64,000 nt of DNA from an uncultured Bacteroidales bacterium (GCA_946413585.1 CAMKLG010000002.1:1-64000), one strand, 5' to 3'; numbered from the stretch's first letter, positions 19,156 through 29,437 are shown. Notes: generated by a model from the letters alone, not told the origin. Made by a program: numbers and translations.

Positions 19156-20019
19156 ATGCGACAATTAAGAATAACAAAACAAGTCACGAACCGCAGCGAA
19201 ACGCCCTCTTTGGACAAGTACCTGCATGATATTGGTAAAGTTCCCCTGTTGACGGCGGATGAGGAGGCTGAATTGGCCCGTAGAATCCGCAACGGGGATC
19301 AAGATGCGTTGGAACGCCTTACCAATTCCAACTTGCGTTTTGTGGTATCAGTGGCAAAACAATATCAGAATCAGGGAATTACATTGTCAGACCTGATTAA
19401 CGAGGGAAATCTTGGATTGATTAAGGCTGCCCACCGTTTTGATGAGACCAAGGGCTTCAAGTTCATCTCTTTCGCCGTGTGGTGGATTCGTCAGGCTATT
19501 CTGCAAGCCATCGCGGAACAGTCGCGCATCGTGCGTCTGCCCATGAACAAAGTGGGTGTCATCAACAAGATTTACAAGACGATGGGCATTCTGGAGCAGG
19601 AACTTCAGCGTGAGCCGAAAGTCTCTGAAATTGCGGAGCGTTTGGGCATGACCGAAGAGGAAATCAAGGATTCGATGAAGAACTCCCCGAAACACCTTTC
19701 CATGGATGCCAGTCTTACTTCCGACGACGATACCAATATGTACGATGTGCTTCGCAACGAAGATACGGTTTCCCCTGACAAGGAACTGATTTACCAATCG
19801 TTGCAGCAGGAGCTTGGCACCATCATCGACACCCTTCCTTCTCGCGAGGCGGAAATCTTGAAGCTTTTTTACGGTCTGGGCAGCAAGCACCCGATGACTC
19901 TGGATGAGATCGGTGAGAAGTTCGACCTCTCCCGCGAGCGCGTCCGCCAAATCAAGGAGAAAGCCATTCGCCGCCTGCGCCATAATGCCAAATGCAAGTC
20001 GTTGCAAGCGTATCTTTAG
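19156..20019 (+). CDS. rpoD: primary-type sigma-70 factor (RpoD/SigA)
   Basis: MRQLRITKQVTNRSETPSLDKYLHDIGKVPLLTADEEAELARRIRNGDQDALERLTNSNLRFVVSVAKQYQNQGITLSDLINEGNLGL. Confidence 0.93.
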   Translation: MRQLRITKQVTNRSETPSLDKYLHDIGKVPLLTADEEAELARRIRNGDQDALERLTNSNLRFVVSVAKQYQNQGITLSDLINEGNLGLIKAAHRFDETKGFKFISFAVWWIRQAILQAIAEQSRIVRLPMNKVGVINKIYKTMGILEQELQREPKVSEIAERLGMTEEEIKDSMKNSPKHLSMDASLTSDDDTNMYDVLRNEDTVSPDKELIYQSLQQELGTIIDTLPSREAEILKLFYGLGSKHPMTLDEIGEKFDLSRERVRQIKEKAIRRLRHNAKCKSLQAYL

Positions 20020-20072
20020 CTTTTAGCCAACAGCCAATAGCCAACAGCTAACAGCCAACAGCCAATAACAAT
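20017..20072. repeat. heptamer array beginning at the rpoD stop codon (TAGCCAA/CAGCCAA)
   Basis: tagcttt tagccaa cagccaa tagccaa cagctaa cagccaa cagccaa taacaat; first TAG is the stop. Confidence 0.9.
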
Positions 20073-20101
20073 ACAAATAATTTAACGTAAATCAATTGAA
20101 T

Positions 20102-21499
20102 ATGAACAAACTTAGACTTAAAGATATCATTAAAACTCCCGAGGTTGTCGGTATTGGCAACCCCGTGGACGTGAAGGGTTGGGTGCGTACCAAACGCGGC
20201 AACAACTTCGTGCAGTTCATCGCCCTCAACGACGGTTCCATCGTCACCAACCTGCAGGTGGTGGCCGATACCGACAAGTTTGACGAGGCGTTGCTGAAAC
20301 AGATCACCACCGGTTCCTGTATCCATGTGACCGGCAAACTGGTAGAGTCACAAGGCAAGGGGCAAAATGTGGAGGTTCAGGCCGAGACGATTGAGGTTTA
20401 CGGTTCTGCTGATCCGGAATCTTATCCGTTGCAGAAAAAGGGACATTCCATGGAGTTCCTGCGCGAGATTGCTCACCTGCGTCCGCGTACCAACTACTTC
20501 GGCTGTGTGTTGCGTCTGCGCCACGCCATGGCTTTCGCCATCCATAAATACTTCAACGACAGAGGTTTCTTCTACCTCCATACCCCGTTGATTACCGCTT
20601 CCGATGCGGAGGGCGCTGGCGAGATGTTCAATGTCACCACCTTCGACCTGAACAACATCCCGCGCACCGAAGACGGACAAATTGATTACAAACAAGACTT
20701 CTTCGGCAAACATACCAACCTCACCGTTTCTGGTCAGCTGGAAGGCGAACTGGGCGCGATGGCTCTTGGCAATATCTACACTTTCGGACCGACATTCCGC
20801 GCTGAGAACAGCAATACACCGCGTCACTTGGCCGAATTCTGGATGATTGAACCAGAGATGGCTTTCTACGACATCAAGGACAATATGGACCTCGCAGAGG
20901 ATTTCATCAAGTATCTCGTTCAATATGCGTTGGACAACAACATGGACGACCTCAAGTTCCTCAACGACATGTTCGACAAGGAACTCATCGCTCGTTTGGA
21001 GTCCGTTACCAAGGTTGATTTCGTGCGTTTGGGCTACACGGAGGCCATCGACATCCTCTTGCAGGCTAAGAAAAAATTCGAATATCCTGTGAAATGGGGT
21101 ATTGATTTACAGTCTGAACACGAACGCTATCTTGTTGAGAATCACTTCAAAAAACCGGTAATCCTGACCGACTACCCGAAGGAAATCAAGGCGTTCTACA
21201 TGAAGCAGAACGACGACGGCAAGACTGTTCGCGCTATGGATGTGCTCTTCCCGACCATCGGCGAAATCATCGGTGGTTCCGAGCGTGAGGCGGACTATCA
21301 GAAACTGCTCAACCGTGTCCATGAGTTAGGCATGACGGAAGAGCAATATTGGTGGTATTTCGATACGCGCAAGTTCGGTTCAGCGCCGCACTCTGGCTTC
21401 GGCCTCGGTTTCGAACGTCTGCTGCTTTTCGTCACCGGCATGACTAATATCCGCGACGTGATTCCGTTCCCGCGTACACCACAAAATGCTGAATTTTAA
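20102..21499 (+). CDS. asnS: asparagine--tRNA ligase
   Basis: OB-fold N-terminus ([21 protein letters not shown]) and class II motifs ([53 protein letters not shown]). Confidence 0.96.
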   Translation: MNKLRLKDIIKTPEVVGIGNPVDVKGWVRTKRGNNFVQFIALNDGSIVTNLQVVADTDKFDEALLKQITTGSCIHVTGKLVESQGKGQNVEVQAETIEVYGSADPESYPLQKKGHSMEFLREIAHLRPRTNYFGCVLRLRHAMAFAIHKYFNDRGFFYLHTPLITASDAEGAGEMFNVTTFDLNNIPRTEDGQIDYKQDFFGKHTNLTVSGQLEGELGAMALGNIYTFGPTFRAENSNTPRHLAEFWMIEPEMAFYDIKDNMDLAEDFIKYLVQYALDNNMDDLKFLNDMFDKELIARLESVTKVDFVRLGYTEAIDILLQAKKKFEYPVKWGIDLQSEHERYLVENHFKKPVILTDYPKEIKAFYMKQNDDGKTVRAMDVLFPTIGEIIGGSEREADYQKLLNRVHELGMTEEQYWWYFDTRKFGSAPHSGFGLGFERLLLFVTGMTNIRDVIPFPRTPQNAEF

Positions 21500-21507
21500 T
21501 TGTTTAT

Positions 21508-23025
21508 ATGTCTTCCCAGAATAAAATCACATTAGAGCAGAAGAACGTCCAACGGCAAGTCGGCTTGCCGTTGACGTTGCAATTGATGCGACTTGTGGAG
21601 ATGCCCTACGCCTCTTTGGAGCAGGAAATCCGCAATGCCGTTGATGAAAACCCCGCGTTGGAAATCTATGATGAAAATGCTGGGGAGACCGAAAGCCATG
21701 AGGAATTCGCATCTGAGGAGTATGATGCCAACGGAGACCCTTTGGAACTTTCGAATGAGCAACTTCCTGAAGATGAAATATTTAAGGAAGACTACTATCG
21801 TGATAATGACGACTACGATGATGGGTTCTCCGACTTGCAGTTGGAGAACTACATCTCGAAGTTGAACGCCCCTGACGAGCTCCCGCGCAATCCTAAATCG
21901 GATGTCTATTACGCTTCGTTGCATGAACAGTGGCAGTTGCAGTTGGATGCCATGGAAATGACAGATAAACAGTCACAAATCGCCACTTACCTCACGGGTA
22001 CGTTAGATGATTCAGGCTATTTACAGGCTGATTTACAGGCGATTGTGAACGAACTGCTCTACACCGAATATATTCAGACAAATGTGGAAGAGGTGGAGTA
22101 TGTACTGACCCATTTTGTGCAGGAGTTGGATCCGCCGGGTGTCGGTGCTCGTAACTTGCAAGAGTGTCTTTTGCTGCAGTTAGACCGTCTGCCGGAGACA
22201 ACGCCCGCGCACACGTATGCCCGCGTGATCATCACCCAATATTTTGATCTGCTGACGAAAAGACACTACGATAAGATATTGTCTGCGATGGAACTCGCAG
22301 ATGAGGAGTTGAAGGCTGCTTTGGAGGTCATCCAAAAACTGGATCCGCGTCCAGTCTCTCAGGATGCCCCATTATTGAAAAATGCCGAAATCATCATTCC
22401 TGATTTTACCATTACCAATCAGGATGGAAAATTGACGCTGACCTTGAACAACCAATATGTTCCTAAGGTGCGGATTAACAAGGAGTTCAGTAATGAATAT
22501 CGTTTCCTCTCTAAAGAAGAGTACGATCGTCGGAAGTCAGAGGCTGAGCGTTTCATGAAGAAATATGTCGATGATGGAATGCAGTTTATCAAAACTTTGT
22601 CGTTGCGCGAGATGTTGCTCTACAACACGATGTATGCCATCATGCAGCATCAACGTGACTATTTCATGTCGGGTGATGATAAGGATCTTAAACCAATGAT
22701 ACTCAAAACGATAGCGCAGGAGGTTGGCGCGGATATCTCGACCATCTCGCGCGTGTCGAACAGCAAGTATGTGCAGACAGACTTCGGCATTGTCCCGCTT
22801 AAGCATCTCTTCTCCGAGGCTGTAAACGACGACGATGTCTCTTCCAAAGAGATTAAGAAGATGTTGGGCGACCTCATTTCCGCCGAAGACAAGAGAAAAC
22901 CGCTGTCTGACGATAAGATTTGTTCCATGTTACAGGAGAAAGGTTATAACATCGCCCGCCGCACCGTTGCGAAGTACCGCGAACAGATGAGTATCCCTGT
23001 GGCAAGGTTGAGGAAGGAGTTGTAG
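21508..23025 (+). CDS. rpoN: RNA polymerase sigma-54 factor
   Basis: QKNVQRQVGLPLTLQLMRLVEMPYASLEQEI...HFVQELDPPGVGARNLQECLLLQ...C-terminal ARRTVAKYREQMSIPVARLRKEL (RpoN box ARRTVAKYRE). Confidence 0.95.
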   Translation: MSSQNKITLEQKNVQRQVGLPLTLQLMRLVEMPYASLEQEIRNAVDENPALEIYDENAGETESHEEFASEEYDANGDPLELSNEQLPEDEIFKEDYYRDNDDYDDGFSDLQLENYISKLNAPDELPRNPKSDVYYASLHEQWQLQLDAMEMTDKQSQIATYLTGTLDDSGYLQADLQAIVNELLYTEYIQTNVEEVEYVLTHFVQELDPPGVGARNLQECLLLQLDRLPETTPAHTYARVIITQYFDLLTKRHYDKILSAMELADEELKAALEVIQKLDPRPVSQDAPLLKNAEIIIPDFTITNQDGKLTLTLNNQYVPKVRINKEFSNEYRFLSKEEYDRRKSEAERFMKKYVDDGMQFIKTLSLREMLLYNTMYAIMQHQRDYFMSGDDKDLKPMILKTIAQEVGADISTISRVSNSKYVQTDFGIVPLKHLFSEAVNDDDVSSKEIKKMLGDLISAEDKRKPLSDDKICSMLQEKGYNIARRTVAKYREQMSIPVARLRKEL

Positions 23026-23071
23026 GGTTTAGGGTTGAGAGTTTAGGGTTTAGAGTTTAGGGTTGAGTGGT
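23023..23071. repeat. heptamer array beginning at the rpoN stop codon
   Basis: tagggtt tagggtt gagagtt tagggtt tagagtt tagggtt gagtggt. Confidence 0.92.
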
Positions 23072-23203
23072 TATTATATTATACTTCTTTTGGAGCTTAG
23101 AGAGGATGGCATATTATAGATGGTGGCGGGAAGGCTAGAAAAAAACAACTTTTGTTTGTTGATCGGTTTTTATTCATTTGGAAATACATAAATCAATAAT
23201 AAT

Positions 23204-24772
23204 ATGAAAAAAATATTCGTTGCGTTGTTAATCAACATTTTATGGGTGGCAGTGCCGGTTGTCGTAATGGCGCAGAATGCCGCCGAATTGACCAATTTGG
23301 TCGTTTTTGTCCGTTTTGCGGATGATGCGGAAATCAATCGCCCTTTAGCACCCATAGACTCGATGTTTAATGGGAGAACGCCCGGTTACCTCAGTGTTTA
23401 TAATTTCTATGATGTGATGTCATACGGTAAAATACACTACAACACCGTTTACACGAATAATGTCCAAAACGGGGTGATAATATCTTACCAAGATCCCTAT
23501 CCACGAGGCTATTTCGAACCGTATAGTCCTTCAAACCCAATGGGTTACACGGAGCCGAATCCTTTCATGGGTGTTTCCATGCGAGAGGCAGAGCTGTTAG
23601 GCAGAATTGTGAGCTACGTGGATTCCGTGGGCTTGGTGGACGCCACGGTCGATTTGGACGGCAACGATGATGGTATGGTTGACAATGTCAGTTTCGTTGT
23701 GAAAGGCGGCACAGGCGCATGGGCCTCCATCCTTTGGCCTCACATGGAGTTTTTCCCGTACGATTCGCTTGATTATGAACCTCGTATCAATGGTTTGAAA
23801 CTTAATACGTTCAATTTTGAGTTCGAAGGCTCTGTTTCTTATTTCACACCTCATGTGTTCCGCCATGAAATGGGACATTCTTTGAGCCTTCCTGATTTGT
23901 ATCATTATATTAATTACCAAGATGTTACGCCTGCTGGAGATTGGGATATGATGTGCTCGAATACAGGAAACAACCATACAGCGGCCATCTTTAAAAACAA
24001 GATTTTGCATGTTTCTGACGACCCGATTGAGATCACGGAGAGCGGTGACTACACGTTGTTGAGTGTTGGCTCCAGCCCGTCGCGCAATTGCTACTACATC
24101 AAGTCCCATATTGACCCAACCCAGTGGTATGTGCTCGAATATCGGAGCCGGAACGACCTTTTTGATGAGTCTATTCCGGGGTCGGGGTTGATTGTTGCCC
24201 GTTGGAACGACACGGTTCCTCTCAATTACGAGGGCTTATACACTAATGGCTTCTTTGATTTCTACAATAGAGCCCATCAGTACTGGATTTTCCGTCCGGG
24301 AAGCAGCAGTGATATTGAAAATGGTTTGATAGACAGAGCTCATTTCAGTCAGCTCGTGGGTCGTACTTCTTTCGGTCCGACCACAGACCCGCATCCGTAT
24401 TTGACAGACGGAACACCCGAGACCTGTTTTAAGATCACGGGTATCTACGACCACGGCGACAGCCTCACTTTCCACGTCCACTTCTTTGATGCCGGAATTG
24501 AGGATAATCAACTGGCAGAGAGTATCATCGTCTATCCCAATCCCGCCACCGAGGTCGTTAATGTGGAATGTAGAATGCAGAATGAAGAATGGGCGGTGAC
24601 CAATATGGAGGTGTACGATGTTTATGGTAAGGTTATCCGCACTGCGGAGACGTTGCGCGCCACGTCTCCGCAAACCGCGCAAATCAACGTTTCCGGTCTC
24701 GCCGCAGGCATGTATTTCGTGCGTGTGACGACGGATAAAGGTGTGCTGACGAAGAGGTTTGTGAAGAGATAG
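23204..24772 (+). CDS. M6-like secreted metalloprotease with T9SS C-terminal domain (copy 1)
   Basis: VFRHEMGHSLSLPDLYHYINYQDVTPAGDWDMM (HExxH); SIIVYPNPATEVVNV...AAGMYFVRVTTDKGVLTKRFVKR. Confidence 0.88.
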   Translation: MKKIFVALLINILWVAVPVVVMAQNAAELTNLVVFVRFADDAEINRPLAPIDSMFNGRTPGYLSVYNFYDVMSYGKIHYNTVYTNNVQNGVIISYQDPYPRGYFEPYSPSNPMGYTEPNPFMGVSMREAELLGRIVSYVDSVGLVDATVDLDGNDDGMVDNVSFVVKGGTGAWASILWPHMEFFPYDSLDYEPRINGLKLNTFNFEFEGSVSYFTPHVFRHEMGHSLSLPDLYHYINYQDVTPAGDWDMMCSNTGNNHTAAIFKNKILHVSDDPIEITESGDYTLLSVGSSPSRNCYYIKSHIDPTQWYVLEYRSRNDLFDESIPGSGLIVARWNDTVPLNYEGLYTNGFFDFYNRAHQYWIFRPGSSSDIENGLIDRAHFSQLVGRTSFGPTTDPHPYLTDGTPETCFKITGIYDHGDSLTFHVHFFDAGIEDNQLAESIIVYPNPATEVVNVECRMQNEEWAVTNMEVYDVYGKVIRTAETLRATSPQTAQINVSGLAAGMYFVRVTTDKGVLTKRFVKR

Positions 24773-24993
24773 GGTTTAGAGTTTAGGGTTTAGGGTTTAG
24801 AGTTTAGAGTTTAGGGTTTAGGGTTTAGAGTTTAAGGTTTAGGGTTTAGAGTTTAAGGTTTTGGGTTTAGAGTTTAAGGTTTTGGGTTTAAGGTTTTGGG
24901 TTTAAGGTTTTGGGTTTAAGGTTTTGGGTTTAAGGTTTTGGGTTTAGGGTTTAAGGTTTAGGGTTTATGGTTTAGGGTTTATGGTTTTTGGGG
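24770..24993. repeat. heptamer array, about 31 units (TAGGGTT/TAGAGTT/TAAGGTT/TTGGGTT), beginning at the stop codon
   Basis: Parsed unit by unit without phase break; contains a 14-nt higher-order unit TAAGGTTTTGGGTT repeated several times. Confidence 0.95.
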
Positions 24994-25097
24994 AGGAGGA
25001 ACTATTGGTATGTAAAAGTGGGCGAAGGGAACCTCTGCGGAAATAATAGCACCCGTTAATCAATTTTGTCATTTTGATGATAAATAATCAATAAAAT

Positions 25098-26669
25098 ATG
25101 AAAAAAGCACTTGTTATATTGTTAGTCAATGTGTTGTGTGTGTTCGCGCCCATTGTGGTGATGGCGCAGTCCGCCACTGAACTGACCAATTTGGTCCTTT
25201 TCGTCCGTTTCGCGGATGATGCGGAAATCGACCATTCGTTTGCGTCAATTGATACGATGTTTAATGGTAAAACGCCTGGTTACCTCAGTGTCTATAATTT
25301 TTACGATGTAATGACATACGGGAGAATACATTACAACACCGTTTACACGAATAATGTCCAAAACGGGGTGATAATATCTTACCAAGATCCCTATCCACGA
25401 GGCTATTTCGAACCGTATAGTCCTTCAAACCCAATGGGTTACACGGAGCCGAATCCTTTCATGGGTGTTTCCATGCGAGAGGCAGAGCTGTTAGGCAGAA
25501 TTGTGAGCTACGTGGATTCCGTGGGCTTGGTGGACGCCACGGTCGATTTGGACGGCAACGATGATGGTATGGTTGACAATGTCAGTTTCGTTGTGAAAGG
25601 AGGCACAGGCGCATGGGCCTCCATCCTTTGGCCTCACATGGAGTATTTTCCGTATGACTCTCTTGATTATGAACCGCGTATCAATGGACAAAAAATATAT
25701 ACGTTCAATTTCGAGTTTGAGGGTGCGGATTCTACCTTGTTCAACGCCCTTGTTTTCCGTCATGAAATGGGACATTCGTTGGATCTTCCGGACCTTTACC
25801 ATTATATGTATTACGACGAGGTCACTCCTGCTGGCGCTTGGGACATGATGTGTTACGGCAGTTCCCTCAACCAAACAGCGGCCATTTACAGGAATAAGAT
25901 CCTGCACGTGTCGGACGACCCTGTTGAAATTACCGAGGACGGCGATTACACGTTGCTGAGCGTCGGCTCTAGTCCGTCGCAAAACTGCTACTACATCAAG
26001 TCGCACATAGACCCTACGCAGTGGTATGTGCTGGAATACCGCAACCAGAACGACCTTTTCGAAGAGGGTATTCCTGGTTCTGGTTTGTTGGTGGCGCGTT
26101 GGAACGACACGGTCACGTTGGACTACAAGGGTTTGTTTGCCAACTCCTTCTTCGATTTCTACAATCAGGCGCACCAGTATTGGATTTTCCGTCCGGGCAG
26201 CACTATCGATACCGTTAATGGAGACATTGATAATGCGCATTTCAGTCAGCTCGTGGGGCGTACTTCATTCGGTCCGTCCACCAACCCGCATCCCTATCTC
26301 ACCGATGGCACCCCTGAATCCAGCTTCGAAATTACGGACATATACGACCACGGAGATCACCTCACCTTCCACGTCCACTTCTTTGATGCCGGAATTGAGG
26401 ATAATCAACTGGCAGAAAGTTTCAGCGTCTATCCCAACCCCGCTACAGAGGTCATTAATGTTGAATGTAGAATGAAGAATGAAGAATGGGCGGTGACCAA
26501 TATGGAGTTGTACGATGTTTATGGTAAGGTTATCCGCACTGCAGAGACGTTGCGCGCCACGTCTCCGCAAACCGCACAAATCAACGTTTCCGGGCTTGCC
26601 GCAGGCATGTATTTCGTGCGTGTAACGACGGATCAAGGTGTGGTGACGAAGAGGTTTGTGAAGAGATAG
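25098..26669 (+). CDS. M6-like secreted metalloprotease with T9SS C-terminal domain (copy 2)
   Basis: VFRHEMGHSLDLPDLYHYMYYDEVTPAGAWDMM; paralogue of the preceding gene. Confidence 0.88.
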   Translation: MKKALVILLVNVLCVFAPIVVMAQSATELTNLVLFVRFADDAEIDHSFASIDTMFNGKTPGYLSVYNFYDVMTYGRIHYNTVYTNNVQNGVIISYQDPYPRGYFEPYSPSNPMGYTEPNPFMGVSMREAELLGRIVSYVDSVGLVDATVDLDGNDDGMVDNVSFVVKGGTGAWASILWPHMEYFPYDSLDYEPRINGQKIYTFNFEFEGADSTLFNALVFRHEMGHSLDLPDLYHYMYYDEVTPAGAWDMMCYGSSLNQTAAIYRNKILHVSDDPVEITEDGDYTLLSVGSSPSQNCYYIKSHIDPTQWYVLEYRNQNDLFEEGIPGSGLLVARWNDTVTLDYKGLFANSFFDFYNQAHQYWIFRPGSTIDTVNGDIDNAHFSQLVGRTSFGPSTNPHPYLTDGTPESSFEITDIYDHGDHLTFHVHFFDAGIEDNQLAESFSVYPNPATEVINVECRMKNEEWAVTNMELYDVYGKVIRTAETLRATSPQTAQINVSGLAAGMYFVRVTTDQGVVTKRFVKR

Positions 26670-26825
26670 GGAATAGGGAGTAGGGTTTACAGTTTACGGT
26701 TTACAGTTTATGTCTAAGTCTAAGTTTAAGTTTAAGTTTTAAGTTTAAGTTAAGTCTAGGTCAACTGCTAACTGCTAACTACTAACTGCTAACTGCCAAT
26801 AGCTAATAGCCAATAGTCAAAGTTA
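26667..26825. repeat. heptamer/hexamer array beginning at the stop codon of M6 copy 2
   Basis: tagggaa tagggag tagggtt tacagtt tacggtt tacagtt tatgtct, then a hexamer TAAGTT stretch, then ctaactg ctaactg ctaacta ctaactg ctaactg ccaatag ctaatag ccaatag. Confidence 0.9.
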
Positions 26826-26832
26826 AAACAAT

Positions 26833-27771
26833 ATGGAAAAAATTCTTGATGTATTAAAGTCCAAGAAGTTCTGGGTAGAACTGATTATCATGACCGTCGG
26901 TATGCTGATTACCGCCATCGCGGTCTATTATTTCCTGGTGCCGAGCAAGCTGATCATCGGTACCATTTCGGGTCTCTCCATCGTGATCAGCGGCGTTTCC
27001 GAGCAGTTGTTCGGGGTCGCGCTGCCGGTCTCCACGGTGATCCTGGTGGTGAACGCCATCCTTTTGGTGTTGGCGTATTTCTTGATTGGTAAGGAGTTCG
27101 GCATCAAGACCGTCTATACGGCTCTGATTTTAGGTCCGTTGATGGCTCTGTTGGAGAAGTATGTTCCCTACACAATGTTCCTGTCGGAGGGAACCACTTC
27201 CGTCATGGGTGACATTTGGTTCGATCTCTGCTGTTTCGTGTTGTTGCTTAGTGCGTCGCAGGCGGTGCTGTTCTCCATCAACGCCTCCACCGGTGGGTTG
27301 GACATTCTGGCCAAGATCGTTAACAAGTACCTGCACTTTGACATCGGCAAATCGGTGAGCATTGCAGGCGCGTGCATCTGCTGTACCGCCTTCGCCATCA
27401 ACCCGTTCCGCATGGTGGTCATTGGTTTGTTGGGCACCTGGATCAACGGTCTGGTGGTCGATTATTTTACTGCCAACCTCAACAATCGCAAGCGTGTCTG
27501 CATCGTTTCCAAGGATTGGGACCGCATCCGTCGCTACATCATCGACGACCTCGTGCGTGGTTGCACGCTGTATGAGGTTATCGGTGGCTATACCAACGAG
27601 AAGTCCATCGAGCTGGAGACCCTGCTCACGAAAGATGAATTTTCCAAACTGATGGAATACATTGGTAAAGAAGAGATTAAAGCCTTCATTACCGCTGGTA
27701 ACGTCAGTGAAGTCTATGGCCTTTGGTTCAAGGACAAAAAACGCGTGAAACAGCACGCGGAGATGCGGTAA
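26833..27771 (+). CDS. YitT-family membrane protein
   Basis: Multi-TM N-terminus (MTVGMLITAIAVYYFLVPSKLIIGTISGLSIVIS) and C-terminal DUF2179-like domain (DLVRGCTLYEVIGGYTNEKSIELETLLTKDEF). Confidence 0.88.
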   Translation: MEKILDVLKSKKFWVELIIMTVGMLITAIAVYYFLVPSKLIIGTISGLSIVISGVSEQLFGVALPVSTVILVVNAILLVLAYFLIGKEFGIKTVYTALILGPLMALLEKYVPYTMFLSEGTTSVMGDIWFDLCCFVLLLSASQAVLFSINASTGGLDILAKIVNKYLHFDIGKSVSIAGACICCTAFAINPFRMVVIGLLGTWINGLVVDYFTANLNNRKRVCIVSKDWDRIRRYIIDDLVRGCTLYEVIGGYTNEKSIELETLLTKDEFSKLMEYIGKEEIKAFITAGNVSEVYGLWFKDKKRVKQHAEMR

Positions 27772-27780
27772 GGCAATAGG

Positions 27781-27807
27781 GTAGGGGCGTGTCGCATACG
27801 CCCCTAC
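27781..27807. terminator. perfect 10-bp hairpin between convergent genes, probable bidirectional terminator
   Basis: GTAGGGGCGTgtcgcatACGCCCCTAC followed by ctttattt. Confidence 0.65.
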
Positions 27808-27809
27808 CT

Positions 27810-28997
27810 TTATTTGGTGTCTAGGGAAGAAAGAATCTTCTTGAGCTCTTTGCGTTGAAGACCTGACAGCTTTTCGTTTTTCAAGGCCCATTGGCAATAT
27901 TGCAAAACCAATGGATGTTGTTCGCAATTGCTGCGCATGGACCATGTCAGTGCGTTGTAAATCATTTCATTTATGGCATTTTGAACCTTCTTTTCGGGTA
28001 TATTCTCCAAACCGTCTGCCCACTTTACCTTCTTGAAAGAGCCTTTGTATTTGGCATAATCGAGCGTTTGAATTAATATTTTCACAGGTTCATATCCGCC
28101 TGAAGCCATGAATTTAGCCCAAAGGATGTCCAATTGTACAGGATCTGTGATGGAACCTCCAAGTTCGGGGAAAAGAGTCGCCTTAAGTGCGTCCATAACA
28201 AATGTCACCTCCTCTTCCATGGATTGGTCAAATGTAGGATTCTCGATTCCCAAACAATACATCAGCAGGTTAATAGCGAAAGTGTCTTCTTGATTCTCAT
28301 ACAATTGCGGATAGAGGAAACGGTTGTGCTGAAAGACTTCCACCATGAAGCCCAATAATGGGATAAACGCGGTTTCATTATCGCTATACTTCTGATATGC
28401 ATACAAATAATCGGCGGTTGCCCTTTCAGGATGCGGATTCAGGTAATAATGGTATGTCCGTTGTTCGAAATTATTGTTGTCGGTGACGAGATAGTGGTCG
28501 TATGGAGGAAGTCCCTTTAGCACGACCTGTGATTCCAACCGTTTGGTTTTGTTGGCTATTTTGTCAATAATGAGCACTTCGATTTGATAAGTTCCAAGCG
28601 GATCGCTCTTTTCAAACGAAAGATTGACAAAACCCCTGCTCATTTGGAACAAATGCGGATCTTTCACCTTCCCATTAATCAAAGGCAAACTGTCCACTAC
28701 GGTGTATATAGAATTGTCGGGACTCAGAATCCGCACAGAATAGACTATATCGGTGTATCCCTTTTTGTCCATTTGGTAATCACAAGCGATGGCCGCAATG
28801 TACAGCGTCTGCTCCGGGAATACTGTGTCGGTAGTAGGGATGATGGCGACGGCGGAACTGTTGGTGCACACCCACTTCTGTCTGACCGTATAGTCGATGG
28901 TTTGAATCAGAATCCCGTCGATGGCGTAGCCGGGGAGCGACATGGCCATGAAAAGAAAAGGTAATGTCCACTTAAATACGCGTTGTTTTATTTGCAT
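27810..28997 (-). CDS. hypothetical secreted protein
   Basis: 395 aa with signal peptide; family not recognised. Confidence 0.7.
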   Translation of the reverse strand: MQIKQRVFKWTLPFLFMAMSLPGYAIDGILIQTIDYTVRQKWVCTNSSAVAIIPTTDTVFPEQTLYIAAIACDYQMDKKGYTDIVYSVRILSPDNSIYTVVDSLPLINGKVKDPHLFQMSRGFVNLSFEKSDPLGTYQIEVLIIDKIANKTKRLESQVVLKGLPPYDHYLVTDNNNFEQRTYHYYLNPHPERATADYLYAYQKYSDNETAFIPLLGFMVEVFQHNRFLYPQLYENQEDTFAINLLMYCLGIENPTFDQSMEEEVTFVMDALKATLFPELGGSITDPVQLDILWAKFMASGGYEPVKILIQTLDYAKYKGSFKKVKWADGLENIPEKKVQNAINEMIYNALTWSMRSNCEQHPLVLQYCQWALKNEKLSGLQRKELKKILSSLDTK

Positions 28998-29033
28998 AGT
29001 TTTATAAACTATAATACGATTATACAGGTTTCA

Positions 29034-29148
29034 TTAATCTTTTCCTAAATAAATGATTTCCAACATTTCAGTAGGCGATACCACTTTGCTGACATGTGGA
29101 AAATGTTTGAGATTACCTGTCACAAGATAAGCATCTTCTTTAGATAAG
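29034..29148 (-). pseudogene. C-terminal remnant of a PIN-domain toxin
   Basis: Minus-strand translation LSKEDAYLVTGNLKHFPHVSKVVSPTEMLEIIYLGKD*, the end of a PIN toxin, abutting the antitoxin stop with no start codon or N-terminal domain. Confidence 0.7.
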
Positions 29149-29149
29149 G

Positions 29150-29437
29150 CTACTTCGCTTCTCTTGAAAGTCTGATTTCTTCGTTGATTTCTTCTAAACT
29201 CATTTCTGAAAGGCCATTTCGTGCGCTATTGGCACGCATTTCTTCGATTGCTCTCTTTGCGTTTTCCATCACCATGCTGGAAGAATTGAGGTCAATTCGG
29301 AATGGAATGGCCTGTTCGCGTAAAGATTTTTTAATGAATAAGTTAAATGCTGTGGAAACGCTCAATCCAAGCCGTTTGCATAGCAAATCAAATTGACTTT
29401 TGGTCTCGTTATCAATACGAATAGTATAAGCTGTCAT
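29150..29437 (-). CDS. RelB/DinJ-family antitoxin
   Basis: MTAYTIRIDNETKSQFDLLCKRLGLSVSTAFNLFIKKSLREQAIPFRI. Confidence 0.85.
   Translation of the reverse strand: MTAYTIRIDNETKSQFDLLCKRLGLSVSTAFNLFIKKSLREQAIPFRIDLNSSSMVMENAKRAIEEMRANSARNGLSEMSLEEINEEIRLSREAK

Noticed and set aside
24770-24993. TTTAGGG repeats read as plant-type telomere or eukaryotic contamination
   Set aside because: Array lies between two bacterial paralogues and starts at a bacterial stop codon; other heptamer types with the same period occur throughout the window.
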